Made by a program: the position numbers and the translations under genes. Shown piece after piece: positions 1 to 7,798 of a stretch of 64,000 bases of DNA (its first letter is position 1; each line of letters starts with the position of its first letter). The notes below the pieces were generated by a model, which was not told the origin of the DNA, ran no database searches, and was given only the letters and a program-made list of their open reading frames with translations. Source of the DNA: Phycisphaerae bacterium (GTDB lineage Bacteria; Planctomycetota; Phycisphaerae; FEN-1346; JAACEH01); assembly GCA_012729015.1 (NCBI GenBank), contig JAAYDY010000042.1:169551-233550 (forward strand), written 5' to 3'.

Positions 1-883
1 ATTGCGGCTTGACCTGGATGATGTCCAGCGCCCCCTGCCCCGTGGCCACGAGCAACCGATGGCCCGCCTGAAGCACCGTTCCGGGCGCCTCCCCGTGCGG
101 CGCGGCGTCGCCGGCAACTGCGGGCGCGGCGTCCTCGACGATCACGCGCAGGGCCTCGTGCCCCGCCTGGGCCAGAAACGCGAAAGCCCCCGGCCACGGG
201 CTGAGGCCGCGAACCAGGCAGTCCAGCCGCTCCGCCGGCAGCGACCAGTCGATCAGGCCGTCAGCCTTGCTCAGTCGCGGCGCCAGGGTCACGTGCGATT
301 CGTCCTGGACCACGGGCCGGTGCGTCCCGGCCTCCAGTTGCCCGAGCACGTCCAGCACAACATCCGCCCCCAGAGTCGCCAGCCGGTCGTGCAACTGTCC
401 GGCCGTCTCGCGCGGGCCGATGGTCGTCTCGCGGCGGCCCAGCACGTCCCCGGCGTCCATTCGCGGCGCCAGGTACATCACGCTGACGCCCGTGCGCTTC
501 AGGCCATGGATAATCGCCCAGTTGCACGGGGCGGCACCGCGCAGTTCCGGCAGCAGCGACCCGTGCAGATTGATCGCCCCGTTGGGCGGCAGCCGACATA
601 TCTCCTGAGGAATCTTCTGCCCGTAAGCGATCACCAGGAACACCTCGGGGGCCATCTCGGCAATGCGGGCCACCACGTCGTGGGCGGCGATGCGCGGCGG
701 TTGCATCACGGGAATACCGGCGTCCAGGGCGGCCTGTTTGACAGCGGCAGTATGCACCTGCCGCCCCCGCCCCGACGGGCGGTCCGGCTGGGTCACCAGG
801 CCGATGACCTCGTGTCCGCCGTCGGCCAGAACCCGGAAGGTGGGCATCGCGAAGTCGCCCGTGGCGGCCAGCAGGATCTTCAT
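1..883 (-). CDS. fmt: Methionyl-tRNA formyltransferase, C-terminus cut by window edge
   Basis: Transfers a formyl group from 10-formyl-tetrahydrofolate to initiator Met-tRNA in the cytoplasm. The reading frame begins MKILLAATGDFAMPTF at the ATG ending at 883 and stays open to base 1, so about 294 codons are visible and the C-terminal part lies outside the window. Family signatures are present: LHGSLLPELRGAAP near residue 110 (the N-x-H...SLLP..RGAAP active-site and folate region) and MDAGDVL a little further on (usual LDTGDML, holding the catalytic Asp). The ATG overlaps the def stop in an ATGA, the classic def-fmt translational coupling. Very sure of the identity. Confidence 0.96.
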   Translation of the reverse strand, partial: MKILLAATGDFAMPTFRVLADGGHEVIGLVTQPDRPSGRGRQVHTAAVKQAALDAGIPVMQPPRIAAHDVVARIAEMAPEVFLVIAYGQKIPQEICRLPPNGAINLHGSLLPELRGAAPCNWAIIHGLKRTGVSVMYLAPRMDAGDVLGRRETTIGPRETAGQLHDRLATLGADVVLDVLGQLEAGTHRPVVQDESHVTLAPRLSKADGLIDWSLPAERLDCLVRGLSPWPGAFAFLAQAGHEALRVIVEDAAPAVAGDAAPHGEAPGTVLQAGHRLLVATGQGALDIIQVKPQ

Positions 884-1452
884 GGATGGGCCGGAGCCTC
901 CGGGGGGGCGTCGCCTGGCGCTGTGGCCTGTGCCGCCTCTGCGGCCTCCTGAGGAGCCGAAGCGGTGCGCCGTCGCAGCATCTCCAGGGACCGGCGGTTG
1001 GCCAGCCGCTGAATCGTCGTCATCTTGTTAACCAGCAGCACCCCGTGCAGGTGGTCGATCTCGTGCTGGAGGGCACGCGCCAGGAGCCCCTCGCCCTCAA
1101 TCTCCTGCGGTTGGCCGTCGAGATCCTGGTACCGGACGCGGACCCGCATGGCCCGTTGCACGTCGATGAAGATGCCCGGGAAGCTCAGGCACCCCTCCTC
1201 GCCGGTCTGCCGCCCCTCGGCATGGACGATCTCGGGATTGACCAGGGCCACCTCGCCGTGGGGATCCTCCGGAATGTGAATCACGCAGAGTTGGATGGAC
1301 AGGCCGACCTGCGGCGCCGCCAGCCCCACTCCCTGGCCGTCGACCATGGTCTGAAACATCTGCTGCGCAATAGTCCGCAGCGACTCGTCGAAGGCGGTGA
1401 CCTTCTCCGCCCTTTGGCTCAGGACGTCGCTGGGGTAGGTGACAATAGTCAA
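880..1452 (-). CDS. def: Peptide deformylase
   Basis: Metalloenzyme that removes the N-formyl group from nascent proteins. The 190-residue frame shows all three family motifs: GVGLAAPQ at 41-48, EEGCLSFP with the metal-ligand Cys at about 88, and QHEIDHLHG with the two metal-ligand histidines at 130 and 134. The tail after about residue 165 is Ala/Pro-rich and longer than in many homologues. It is transcribed leftwards and its stop overlaps the fmt start by 4 bp, so the two enzymes that remove and add the formyl group are coupled. A Shine-Dalgarno-like GGGAGAG lies just upstream of the ATG. Confidence 0.97.
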   Translation of the reverse strand: MTIVTYPSDVLSQRAEKVTAFDESLRTIAQQMFQTMVDGQGVGLAAPQVGLSIQLCVIHIPEDPHGEVALVNPEIVHAEGRQTGEEGCLSFPGIFIDVQRAMRVRVRYQDLDGQPQEIEGEGLLARALQHEIDHLHGVLLVNKMTTIQRLANRRSLEMLRRRTASAPQEAAEAAQATAPGDAPPEAPAHP

Positions 1453-1547
1453 GGGGCTCTCCCTTCAGCCGTGCTTATACCTTAAACGATGGTCGCACTC
1501 CATTTTAGGCCCACGGAGAGGAGGGTTCAAGGAGCATCTGTTTTTTG

Positions 1548-1575
1548 TTGACTTGCCGACGGCCAAAGATAGACT
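1548..1575 (+). promoter_or_regulatory. Sigma-70-like promoter for the TPR gene and rpsT
   Basis: TTGACT at 1548-1553 and TAGACT at 1570-1575 are separated by 16 bp. The predicted transcription start lies about 70 nt before the GTG start of the TPR gene. It is the only good promoter-like pair in the 199-bp gap after def. Read by eye only. Confidence 0.55.
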
Positions 1576-1651
1576 GTAGTGCTCGCACGCGCGCCGGGGC
1601 TGTAGGGTTGCATGTCCTGGGAGGCCGGCAAGCTACGACGGAGGTGAGCAG

Positions 1652-3142
1652 GTGGCCAAGGAACCCGAGAAGCCGGATAGCAGTGGCTCCGAAGAAGAGT
1701 TCTCCATTTCACCGGAGATCGTGGCCCGAGCCAAAGGGTGTTTCGACCGCGCCGACGACGCCGCAAGACGCAACAACTTCGACTACGCCATCGAACTGTA
1801 CCTGGAAGGACTTCGCTGCACGCCGGACGACGTAGAACGAGGCCACAAAGCCCTTTACGAAACGGCCATGCGTCGCCAGGCCGCCGGCAAGAACAAGGGC
1901 TGGGGCACGCGGACGGCCGGCATCAAGTCCAACATGCTCCAGATGACCGGCAAGAAGAAAGAGGCCTTCCTGGAGATGGAACGGGCCATGGCCGGCAAGC
2001 CGGACAACCACCTGGACCTGGCTGCCCTGGCCCAGATGGCTATGAATCTGAACCTTCAGGAAACGCCGCTGTTCTTCGCGGATCGGGCCATGGACCTCGG
2101 CCGCCGCGCAGGCAAGCTCAACGAAACGCTCTGCGTGCAGATGGCCGACATCTACGAGGCCCGCGGCAAGCACCGCACGGCGATGACGACGCTCATGGAG
2201 GCCGAGCAGTTCGACAAGAGCGGCACCGGCCGGCACATGAAACGCATTCGCGATCTGGCGGCCAGGACGACCCTTGGGGCCGGCCTGGAGAACGCCGAGG
2301 ACTTCCGCGACCGCATCCGCAACCAGGAACAGGCCCGCGACAGCGCCAAGCAGAAAGTCCTGACGGCTGAGGACGAGTTGGTCGCCAGGGCCGAGAAGCT
2401 GACCGAAGAGCTCAAAGAAACGCCGAACGACATCAATCTGATGATTACGATCGGCGACACGTATGCCCGGGCCGGCCGCGACGAGGAAGCCACCGCCGCC
2501 TACCGCAAGGCCCGGACGGCATCCGGCGGCGCCGACTACCGCATCAAGGTCAAGATGGACGACCTGAAGATGCGGCAGCTGCGACGCGAGCTGCGAGCGG
2601 TCGAAGACCAGTTGGAGAAAGAGCCCGGCAACGACGAGTTGCAGGCCAAGCGCAAGGAGTTGATGGACAAACGCAACCAGGCCGAACTCGCCATTTTCGA
2701 GGAGCGGTCGCGCGAGTACCCGACCGACATGAGCGTCCGTTACGATCTGGCGTTGCGGCAGTACCGTTGCGGCCGGATCGAGGACGCCATCAGCTCGTTC
2801 CAGTTGTCCACTCGCGACCCGAAGCACAAGGTCCAGTCCCTGAACATGCTGGGCAAGTGCTTCTTCAAGAGCCGCCTGCTTCAGGAAGCGGCCGCCCAGT
2901 TCAAGGCCGCCATCGACGGCTACGAGCTCCAGGGCGACGCCCTGTGGAAGGAGCTTCGCTACAACCTGGGCATGACGTTCGAGACGATGAAGAGGCTCCA
3001 GGAAGCGATCGACTGCTTCAGCGAAATCGTGATGACCGACTTCCAGTACCGCGACGCGGCCAAACGGCTGGCGAAGTTGCGGAAGGATCTGGAAGGCGAT
3101 GCCGGCGACATGCCGGATCTAGACACCAGTCTTGACGACTAA
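1652..3142 (+). CDS. Tetratricopeptide-repeat protein of unknown function
   Basis: A 496-residue soluble protein without signal peptide or membrane segment. Several helical pairs of TPR type can be seen, for example around residues 25-70, 80-140, 270-295 and 360-460, with a very charged coiled-coil-like stretch at about 305-350. No catalytic motif is visible, so a scaffold or protein-binding role is the most that can be said. The GTG start is chosen because GGAGGTGA lies just upstream and the promoter at 1548-1575 fits it. rpsT follows after 28 bp on the same strand, so the two may share a transcript. I do not recognise a named family beyond TPR. Confidence 0.85.
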   Translation: MAKEPEKPDSSGSEEEFSISPEIVARAKGCFDRADDAARRNNFDYAIELYLEGLRCTPDDVERGHKALYETAMRRQAAGKNKGWGTRTAGIKSNMLQMTGKKKEAFLEMERAMAGKPDNHLDLAALAQMAMNLNLQETPLFFADRAMDLGRRAGKLNETLCVQMADIYEARGKHRTAMTTLMEAEQFDKSGTGRHMKRIRDLAARTTLGAGLENAEDFRDRIRNQEQARDSAKQKVLTAEDELVARAEKLTEELKETPNDINLMITIGDTYARAGRDEEATAAYRKARTASGGADYRIKVKMDDLKMRQLRRELRAVEDQLEKEPGNDELQAKRKELMDKRNQAELAIFEERSREYPTDMSVRYDLALRQYRCGRIEDAISSFQLSTRDPKHKVQSLNMLGKCFFKSRLLQEAAAQFKAAIDGYELQGDALWKELRYNLGMTFETMKRLQEAIDCFSEIVMTDFQYRDAAKRLAKLRKDLEGDAGDMPDLDTSLDD

Positions 3143-3170
3143 CGAACTGATCAAGGGAGGTTGACAGCAG

Positions 3171-3446
3171 ATGCCGCATACCGCGAGTGCCAAGAAACGG
3201 GTTCGCCAGAACATCAAGCGTCACATGCGCAATAAGTCTGTGAAGAGTGCGTTGAGCACGCGCCGCCACAAATTCGCCGAAGCCCTGACGGCCGGCGATC
3301 CGGCCAAGGCCGAGCAGACGCTGCGCGAGGCCCAGAAGGCGTTCGCCCAGGCGGGGGCCAAGGGCACCATCCACAAGAAAACCGCGTCGCGCAAGATCTC
3401 GCGGATGGCCAAGAAGCTCAATGCCCTGAAAGCGCCGAAGGCCTGA
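3171..3446 (+). CDS. rpsT: 30S ribosomal protein S20
   Basis: Small-subunit protein that binds 16S rRNA. The 91-residue sequence is rich in Lys/Arg/Ala and opens with the family pattern PHTASAKKRVRQN; KTASRKISRMAKKLN sits near the C-terminus, as in S20 proteins. The length is normal. A strong ribosome-binding site (AAGGGAGGT) precedes the ATG. It lies 28 bp after the TPR gene and ends at a hairpin terminator, so it closes that transcription unit. Confidence 0.96.
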   Translation: MPHTASAKKRVRQNIKRHMRNKSVKSALSTRRHKFAEALTAGDPAKAEQTLREAQKAFAQAGAKGTIHKKTASRKISRMAKKLNALKAPKA

Positions 3447-3471
3447 CGCACAGAGCAACTGAACTGCATCG

Positions 3472-3512
3472 GGCGCCGAGGATTGCGCGGAGCGGGCCTC
3501 GGCGCCGTTTTT
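3472..3512 (+). terminator. Rho-independent terminator after rpsT
   Basis: A perfect 9-bp GC stem (GGCGCCGAG at 3472-3480 with CTCGGCGCC at 3498-3506), a 17-nt loop and five T at 3508-3512. It sits 26 bp after the rpsT stop. Confidence 0.85.
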
Positions 3513-3590
3513 CTGCGCTGCGGCGGTCTTGTGCCGCCCGAGAGTTGCCGATAGACTTGACGCCTGACGCATCCGCCGCACCGACAGCGA

Positions 3591-4286
3591 ATGCCCTGGA
3601 GGTCGCCCTTGGATTGCACCCAACCGACGAATGACCCGCCCGCACAGTCCGCAACGCCCCAGAAGCGGCCGCACCTGCTGCGCCGGCTCTATTACTGGGT
3701 GCTGCACTGGGCACACACGCCCTACGGCGGCATAGCCCTGTTCCTGCTGGCCTTCACCGAATCAAGCTTCTTCCCGATTCCGCCCGACCCGCTGCTGATG
3801 GCTCTGGCCATGGGCAATCGCCGCAAAGCGTTCCGCTACGCCACACTCTGTTCCGTGGCGTCCATCCTCGGAGGCCTTCTCGGCTTCGTCATCGGCTATT
3901 TCCTGATGAACCTGGTCGGCCGCCCGATCATCGACTTCTACAACGCCCAGGACGTCTTCAACAAGGTTGTCGCGCAGCTCGAAGAAGGCATCAACCTGTA
4001 CGTCTTCGTTGCCGCCTTCACGCCGATCCCCTACAAGGTGTTCACCATTGCCGCCGGCGTGGTGGCCGAGAGCCAGGACGCCAACGTCTGGACGTTCCTG
4101 GTGGGCTTCACGCTGGCCTCGGCCGTGGGCCGCGCGGGGAGGTTCTTCCTCGTGGCCGCCCTGCTCTACTGGTTCGGCGAGGCTGCGCGGCGATTCATCG
4201 ACAAGTACTTCGAGTGGCTGGCTCTGGCATGCGGCGCGCTGCTGGTGGCCGGATTCTTCGTCGTCAAGTACGCCATGGGCAAGTGA
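3591..4286 (+). CDS. YqaA/DedA-type membrane protein (VTT-like domain)
   Basis: Integral membrane protein of 231 residues. It shows the DedA/YqaA pattern: an amphipathic entry with a Glu-containing hydrophobic turn (LAFTESSFFPIPPDPLL, about 50-66), a Gly-rich helix (SILGGLLGFVIGYFLM, about 90-105), a second re-entrant Pro motif (AAFTPIPYKVFTIAAG, about 140-155), a helix containing GRAGRFF, and a final hydrophobic helix. Members of this superfamily are linked to lipid-carrier flipping; the substrate here is unknown. The start is uncertain because the first 35 residues are polar and not conserved-looking. It is 37 bp upstream of the AMMECR1 gene. Confidence 0.85.
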   Translation: MPWRSPLDCTQPTNDPPAQSATPQKRPHLLRRLYYWVLHWAHTPYGGIALFLLAFTESSFFPIPPDPLLMALAMGNRRKAFRYATLCSVASILGGLLGFVIGYFLMNLVGRPIIDFYNAQDVFNKVVAQLEEGINLYVFVAAFTPIPYKVFTIAAGVVAESQDANVWTFLVGFTLASAVGRAGRFFLVAALLYWFGEAARRFIDKYFEWLALACGALLVAGFFVVKYAMGK

Positions 4287-4323
4287 CCGCCGACCGCCGT
4301 CGCGGCCACGGGAGGCGCCAACC

Positions 4324-4878
4324 ATGCTGTCGCGAGAGCAACGCCGGACGCTGATGGAAATAGCCCGCGAGGCGGTCACGGCAGCCGTCAGCGGACATCG
4401 GCCGCCGCGACGCGCGGTGGACGATCCGCATCTGGCCGAACACTGCGGCGCATTCGTCACGCTCAAGACCGGCGAGCGGCTTCGAGGATGCATCGGCCAG
4501 TTCATCGCCGACCGCCCTCTCTGGGAGGTGGTCCAGCGCATGGCCGTCGCCGCCGCGGTCGAGGATCCCCGTTTCTTCGACGAGCGCATCCGTCCCGACG
4601 AGGTTGCCGACCTGGACATCGAGATCAGCGTTCTGAGCCCCCTCGAGCGCACGCGCGACCCGCTCAGCCTCGAACTGGGCAGACACGGCATCTACATCCG
4701 CCGTGGCCACCGCACCGGGTGTTTCCTGCCGCAGGTGGCCACCGAAACCGGCTGGTCCAAAGAGGAATTCCTGAGTCACTGCTGCGCCGGCAAGGCGGGC
4801 CTGGCCCCCAATGACTGGCGCGACCCGGCCACCGAGGTCTATCTGTTTACCGCCGAGATCATCGAAGAGGACAACTGA
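4324..4878 (+). CDS. AMMECR1-domain protein
   Basis: A 184-residue protein of the AMMECR1 (TTHA-type) family. The hallmark LRGCIGQF is at about residue 55, followed by PLWEVVQRMAVAAAVEDPRF and DIEISVLSP, the usual family order; the Cys in LRGCIG is the most conserved residue. The start is the ATG at 4324, preceded by GGGAGG; longer in-frame extensions run into the previous membrane-protein gene. The molecular function of the family is not settled. In many bacteria it sits beside AmmeMemoRadiSam genes; here no such partner is nearby. Confidence 0.92.
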   Translation: MLSREQRRTLMEIAREAVTAAVSGHRPPRRAVDDPHLAEHCGAFVTLKTGERLRGCIGQFIADRPLWEVVQRMAVAAAVEDPRFFDERIRPDEVADLDIEISVLSPLERTRDPLSLELGRHGIYIRRGHRTGCFLPQVATETGWSKEEFLSHCCAGKAGLAPNDWRDPATEVYLFTAEIIEEDN

Positions 4879-4916
4879 ACTGCCACCGAGCAGGACGACT
4901 GAACTGCCACCGAGCA
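4869..4916. repeat. Two tandem 24-bp units across the AMMECR1 stop codon
   Basis: Units at 4869-4892 and 4893-4916 differ at a single base; a partial third unit begins at 4917. The first copy includes the last codons and stop of the AMMECR1 gene, so the second copy looks like a small local duplication. Confidence 0.85.
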
Positions 4917-4958
4917 GGAGGGTCGAACGGATCGCCCCGCCCCTTCGCTCCGCCGACC

Positions 4959-4982
4959 GTAGGGGCGGCTCGTGAGCCGCCC
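4959..4982. repeat. Dispersed palindrome of the CGTAGGGGCGG type
   Basis: GGGCGGCTC (4963-4971) and GAGCCGCCC (4974-4982) form a 9-bp perfect hairpin with a 2-nt loop, preceded by CCGTAG. A near-identical copy lies at 27205-27229, and looser relatives lie at about 51439, 54115 and 63939, all intergenic. Confidence 0.8.
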
Positions 4983-5033
4983 GCCCTGCCACCCTACCGG
5001 CTCCCGGCTCCGCGCCGCGTCGTCCGCGGCCCC

Positions 5034-6035
5034 CTACTCGCCCATCGCCTGAACGGCCGTCACGGCAACCGCGCCGACGATGTCGTCCACCGTGCAGCCG
5101 CGCGACAGGTCGTTGATCGGCTTGGCCATGCCCATCATGATCGGGCCGATGGCCACGGCGCCGCCCATCCAGTCGGTCATCTTGTAGCAGAGGTTCCCGG
5201 CGTTGAGGTCCGGGAAGATGAGGATGTTGGCCTGACCCTTCAGCGGCGAGTCCGGACACTTGCGGGCCGCCACGTCGGGCACGATCGCCGCGTCCAACTG
5301 CAACTCGCCGTCCATCACCAGGTCCGGCGCCCGCTCGCGAAGCATGCCGACCGCATCGACCACCTTCTGCACCAGCGGGTGACTGGCGCTGCCGTGGCTG
5401 GAGAACGACAGCAGAGCCACGCGCGGCTCGCACCCGCCGGTGAACTGCTTCCAGGCCGAGGCCGACGCCAGGGCGATGTCCACCAGCTCCTCGGAAGTCG
5501 GATTCGGCACGCAGCCACAGTCGGCGTAAAGCAGCACGCCTTTCTCGCCGAACGTGTCGTTCGGCATCACCATGAGGAAGCACGAGGAGAGCGTCTTGAG
5601 CCCCTTGCGCGGCCCGACGCAGTAAATGCAAGCCCGGATCACGTTGGCGCTGCTGGCGATGCTGCCGGCCACCATGCCGTCGGCCAGATCGGCCTGGACC
5701 ATGCACCCGCCCAGCATCAGCGGCTGCTCGATCATCTCCAGGGCCGCATCCATCGACAGGCCCTTGTGCTTGCGCCGCTCGAAGAGCACGCCGGCCAGGC
5801 GTTCGCGCAGAGCCGCATCGGACGCGTCCACCAGATCGATCCAGGCCAGGTCGCCTCCCGCAGCACGCACCTGCGACGCCAACTGCGACGGGTCGCCCGG
5901 CAGAATCACCCGCGCGAACTTCTCGCGGCTGACCTGCGCGGCCGTCTCGATCACGCGAGCGTCGGCGATCTCGGGAAGAACAATGCGTTTGCCGGCCGGT
6001 TTGACCCGCGCCTTGATGCTGCCCAGAACGTCCAT
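5034..6035 (-). CDS. pta: Phosphate acetyltransferase
   Basis: Interconverts acetyl-CoA and acetyl phosphate. The 333-residue length fits the short, single-domain Pta class. Family features include GGCMVQADLADGMVAGS (about 108-124), SFLMVMP-type core (SSCFLMVMPNDTFGEKG), the SFSSHGSASHP segment (about 211-221), and GQANILIFPDLNAGN (about 265-280), all in the usual order. GGAGAGGG precedes the ATG at the right distance. It lies 45 bp downstream of the response-regulator gene on the same strand and may be cotranscribed with it. No acetate kinase gene is adjacent, which is unusual because ackA-pta is a common pair. Confidence 0.95.
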   Translation of the reverse strand: MDVLGSIKARVKPAGKRIVLPEIADARVIETAAQVSREKFARVILPGDPSQLASQVRAAGGDLAWIDLVDASDAALRERLAGVLFERRKHKGLSMDAALEMIEQPLMLGGCMVQADLADGMVAGSIASSANVIRACIYCVGPRKGLKTLSSCFLMVMPNDTFGEKGVLLYADCGCVPNPTSEELVDIALASASAWKQFTGGCEPRVALLSFSSHGSASHPLVQKVVDAVGMLRERAPDLVMDGELQLDAAIVPDVAARKCPDSPLKGQANILIFPDLNAGNLCYKMTDWMGGAVAIGPIMMGMAKPINDLSRGCTVDDIVGAVAVTAVQAMGE

Positions 6036-6080
6036 GGACCCTCTCCATCGGCCCTGACGGGCCTTCTCCCTATCCCGCGA

Positions 6081-7481
6081 TTATCCCTCGGCCTGCGAGC
6101 CCTTGCCCAGCAGGCCGAACTTCTCCAGACGATACCGCAACTGGTCGCGGCTGATGTGCAGCAACCGCGCCGCTCGCGTCTGATTGCCACCCGTCCGGCG
6201 CATGGCTTCCTCGACCAATTGCCGCTCAACCTCCTGAAGGTCCACGCCCTTCTCGCCGATCAGCGCCGCCACACCCGACACCGAGGCCGACGGCGGCGTC
6301 AGTCCGTCGCCGCCGATGCTCAGGTCTTCCGGCCGAATCAGGTCGCCGGCGCCCAGCAGCACCGCACGCTCCATCACGTTCCGCAGCTCGCGCACATTCC
6401 CGGGCCAATGATACTGCCGAATCCGCTCCAGGGCCTCCGGCGTCAGCGCCGGCGGCGACGGGCGGCGGAACTGCGCACTGAAGGACTTCGCGAAATGAAC
6501 CGCCAGGAGTTCGATGTCCCCTTGCCGGTCCTTCAGCGGCGGCACCATGATCGGAACGCTGTTGAGCCGGTAGAACAGATCCTCGCGGAACGCGCCCGTG
6601 GCCACCAGCTCGCCGATCATCCGGTTCGTGGCCGAGATGACGCGCACGTCCACGCTCAGGTCCACCGTGCCGCCGACCCGGCGAAACTTCCGCTCCTCCA
6701 GAAACCGCAGCAGCTTCGCCTGGAGCGACAACGGCATGTCGCCGATCTCGTCCAGGAAGATCGTGCCGCCGTCGGCGATTTCGACCAGCCCCTTCTTCTG
6801 CTCGCGGGCGTCCGTGAACGCCCCGCGCTCGTGGCCGAACAGCTCGCTCTCCAGCAGGCTTTCGGCAATGGCCGTGCATGTGATGTTCACGAACGGCATC
6901 TTCGCACGCGGCGAGTTGTAGTGAATGATCTTCGCGATCAGGTCCTTGCCCACGCCGCTGGGACCCTGGAGCAGCACCGTGCCGCTCGGCACCGACGTGA
7001 CGCTGCGGATCATCCCCTTCAGCCGCATCATCACCGGCGACTCGCCCAGCAGCGCGTCAAAGCCGTAGTGCTGCCCTTCTTCGGTGCGCAGCCGCGACAC
7101 TTCCTCGCGCAGCCGCTGCGCTTCCAGTGCTTTTTCGATCGACACCACAATCTCGTCCATGTTGAAAGGCTTGGTGACGAAGTCGCTGGCCCCCATGCGG
7201 ATCGCTTCGACTGCGATACTCACGCTGGAGAATGCCGTCATGATGATGACCACCATGTCGGGATACAGCGACTTGATCTTGCGCAGGACCGCCAGGCCGT
7301 CCGTGTCCGGCAGCCGATAGTCCAGCAGCACAACTTCGAAGGCATTGTTGCTGACGAGGTCCAGGGCCCGGTCGCCGCGGTCGGCCTCCTGAACGCGATG
7401 ATCGTCGCGCGTCAGCCGGCGCCGCAACGTGTCGCGGATCAGCTTCTCGTCTTCCACGATGAGGATCGAAGCGGGTTTCAT
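6081..7481 (-). CDS. Sigma-54-dependent response regulator (NtrC family)
   Basis: 466 residues in the classical order: receiver domain (1-120; acidic pocket E10-D11 and phospho-acceptor D54 in LLDYRLPD, with the conserved Lys in VTKPF), AAA+ domain (Walker A GPSGVGKD, Walker B GGTIFLDEIGD, arginine region FREDLFYRLN), and a C-terminal Fis-type helix-turn-helix (NQTRAARLLHISRDQLRYRL). The sigma-54 loop reads GAFTDA, not GAFTGA. The start MKPASILIV is chosen because the upstream open frame crosses intergenic palindromes and a promoter. No histidine kinase is adjacent, so its signal is unknown; pta follows 45 bp downstream. Confidence 0.95.
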   Translation of the reverse strand: MKPASILIVEDEKLIRDTLRRRLTRDDHRVQEADRGDRALDLVSNNAFEVVLLDYRLPDTDGLAVLRKIKSLYPDMVVIIMTAFSSVSIAVEAIRMGASDFVTKPFNMDEIVVSIEKALEAQRLREEVSRLRTEEGQHYGFDALLGESPVMMRLKGMIRSVTSVPSGTVLLQGPSGVGKDLIAKIIHYNSPRAKMPFVNITCTAIAESLLESELFGHERGAFTDAREQKKGLVEIADGGTIFLDEIGDMPLSLQAKLLRFLEERKFRRVGGTVDLSVDVRVISATNRMIGELVATGAFREDLFYRLNSVPIMVPPLKDRQGDIELLAVHFAKSFSAQFRRPSPPALTPEALERIRQYHWPGNVRELRNVMERAVLLGAGDLIRPEDLSIGGDGLTPPSASVSGVAALIGEKGVDLQEVERQLVEEAMRRTGGNQTRAARLLHISRDQLRYRLEKFGLLGKGSQAEG

Positions 7482-7531
7482 GGCCGGCGTCTGGGGTCCT
7501 GTCCTTTGGGCACTGCGGTTGCTAAGGGCAC

Positions 7532-7560
7532 AGTGTACCACCGCGCCCTCCGTGGAGCAA
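7532..7560 (-). promoter_or_regulatory. Extended -10 promoter for the response regulator
   Basis: Reading leftwards: TTGCTC at 7560-7555, a 17-bp spacer, then TACACT at 7537-7532 with an upstream TGG that makes an extended -10 (TGGTACACT). The start would be about 45 nt before the ATG at 7481. The same nine-base -10 recurs at 43906-43914. Confidence 0.5.
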
Positions 7561-7663
7561 GGGCCGCGCGGAGATAAACGGAGGAAACCTCGTCCGCCGC
7601 GCGCCGAGGCCGCCCCACGCCCCTTCGGTGGCTGTGCCGCGAGCCCTACAACGCTGCATCGTG

Positions 7664-7767
7664 GCATGGGCGTCCTGCCCATGCGTCCCACGGGCATCTT
7701 GCCCGTGGACGAACCACGCCTTGCAGGGCCAGGATGGCCCTGCCACGCACGGGCAGGATGCCCGTGC
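7664..7767. repeat. Array of four 21-bp hairpin units in the 317-bp gap before dprA's end
   Basis: Perfect palindromes lie at 7664-7684, 7688-7708, 7723-7743 and 7747-7767. Each is 21 bp: an 8-9 bp stem with a 3-5 nt loop. Stem sequences differ between units (GCATGGGC, CCACGGGCA, GCAGGGCCA, GCACGGGCA) but each keeps its own complementary arm. The rest of the gap holds the response-regulator promoter and nothing else I recognise. Confidence 0.9.
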
Positions 7768-7798
7768 CACGGTGAAAAGGCCTCATGGCGTTGTAGCA

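Noticed and set aside
4869..4916. Regulatory tandem repeat
   Set aside because: Only two full units, one of them being the end of a coding sequence; simple local duplication is enough to explain it.
7664..7767. CRISPR array
   Set aside because: The four units are palindromes with different stems and irregular spacing; there are no identical repeats with unique spacers and no cas genes.
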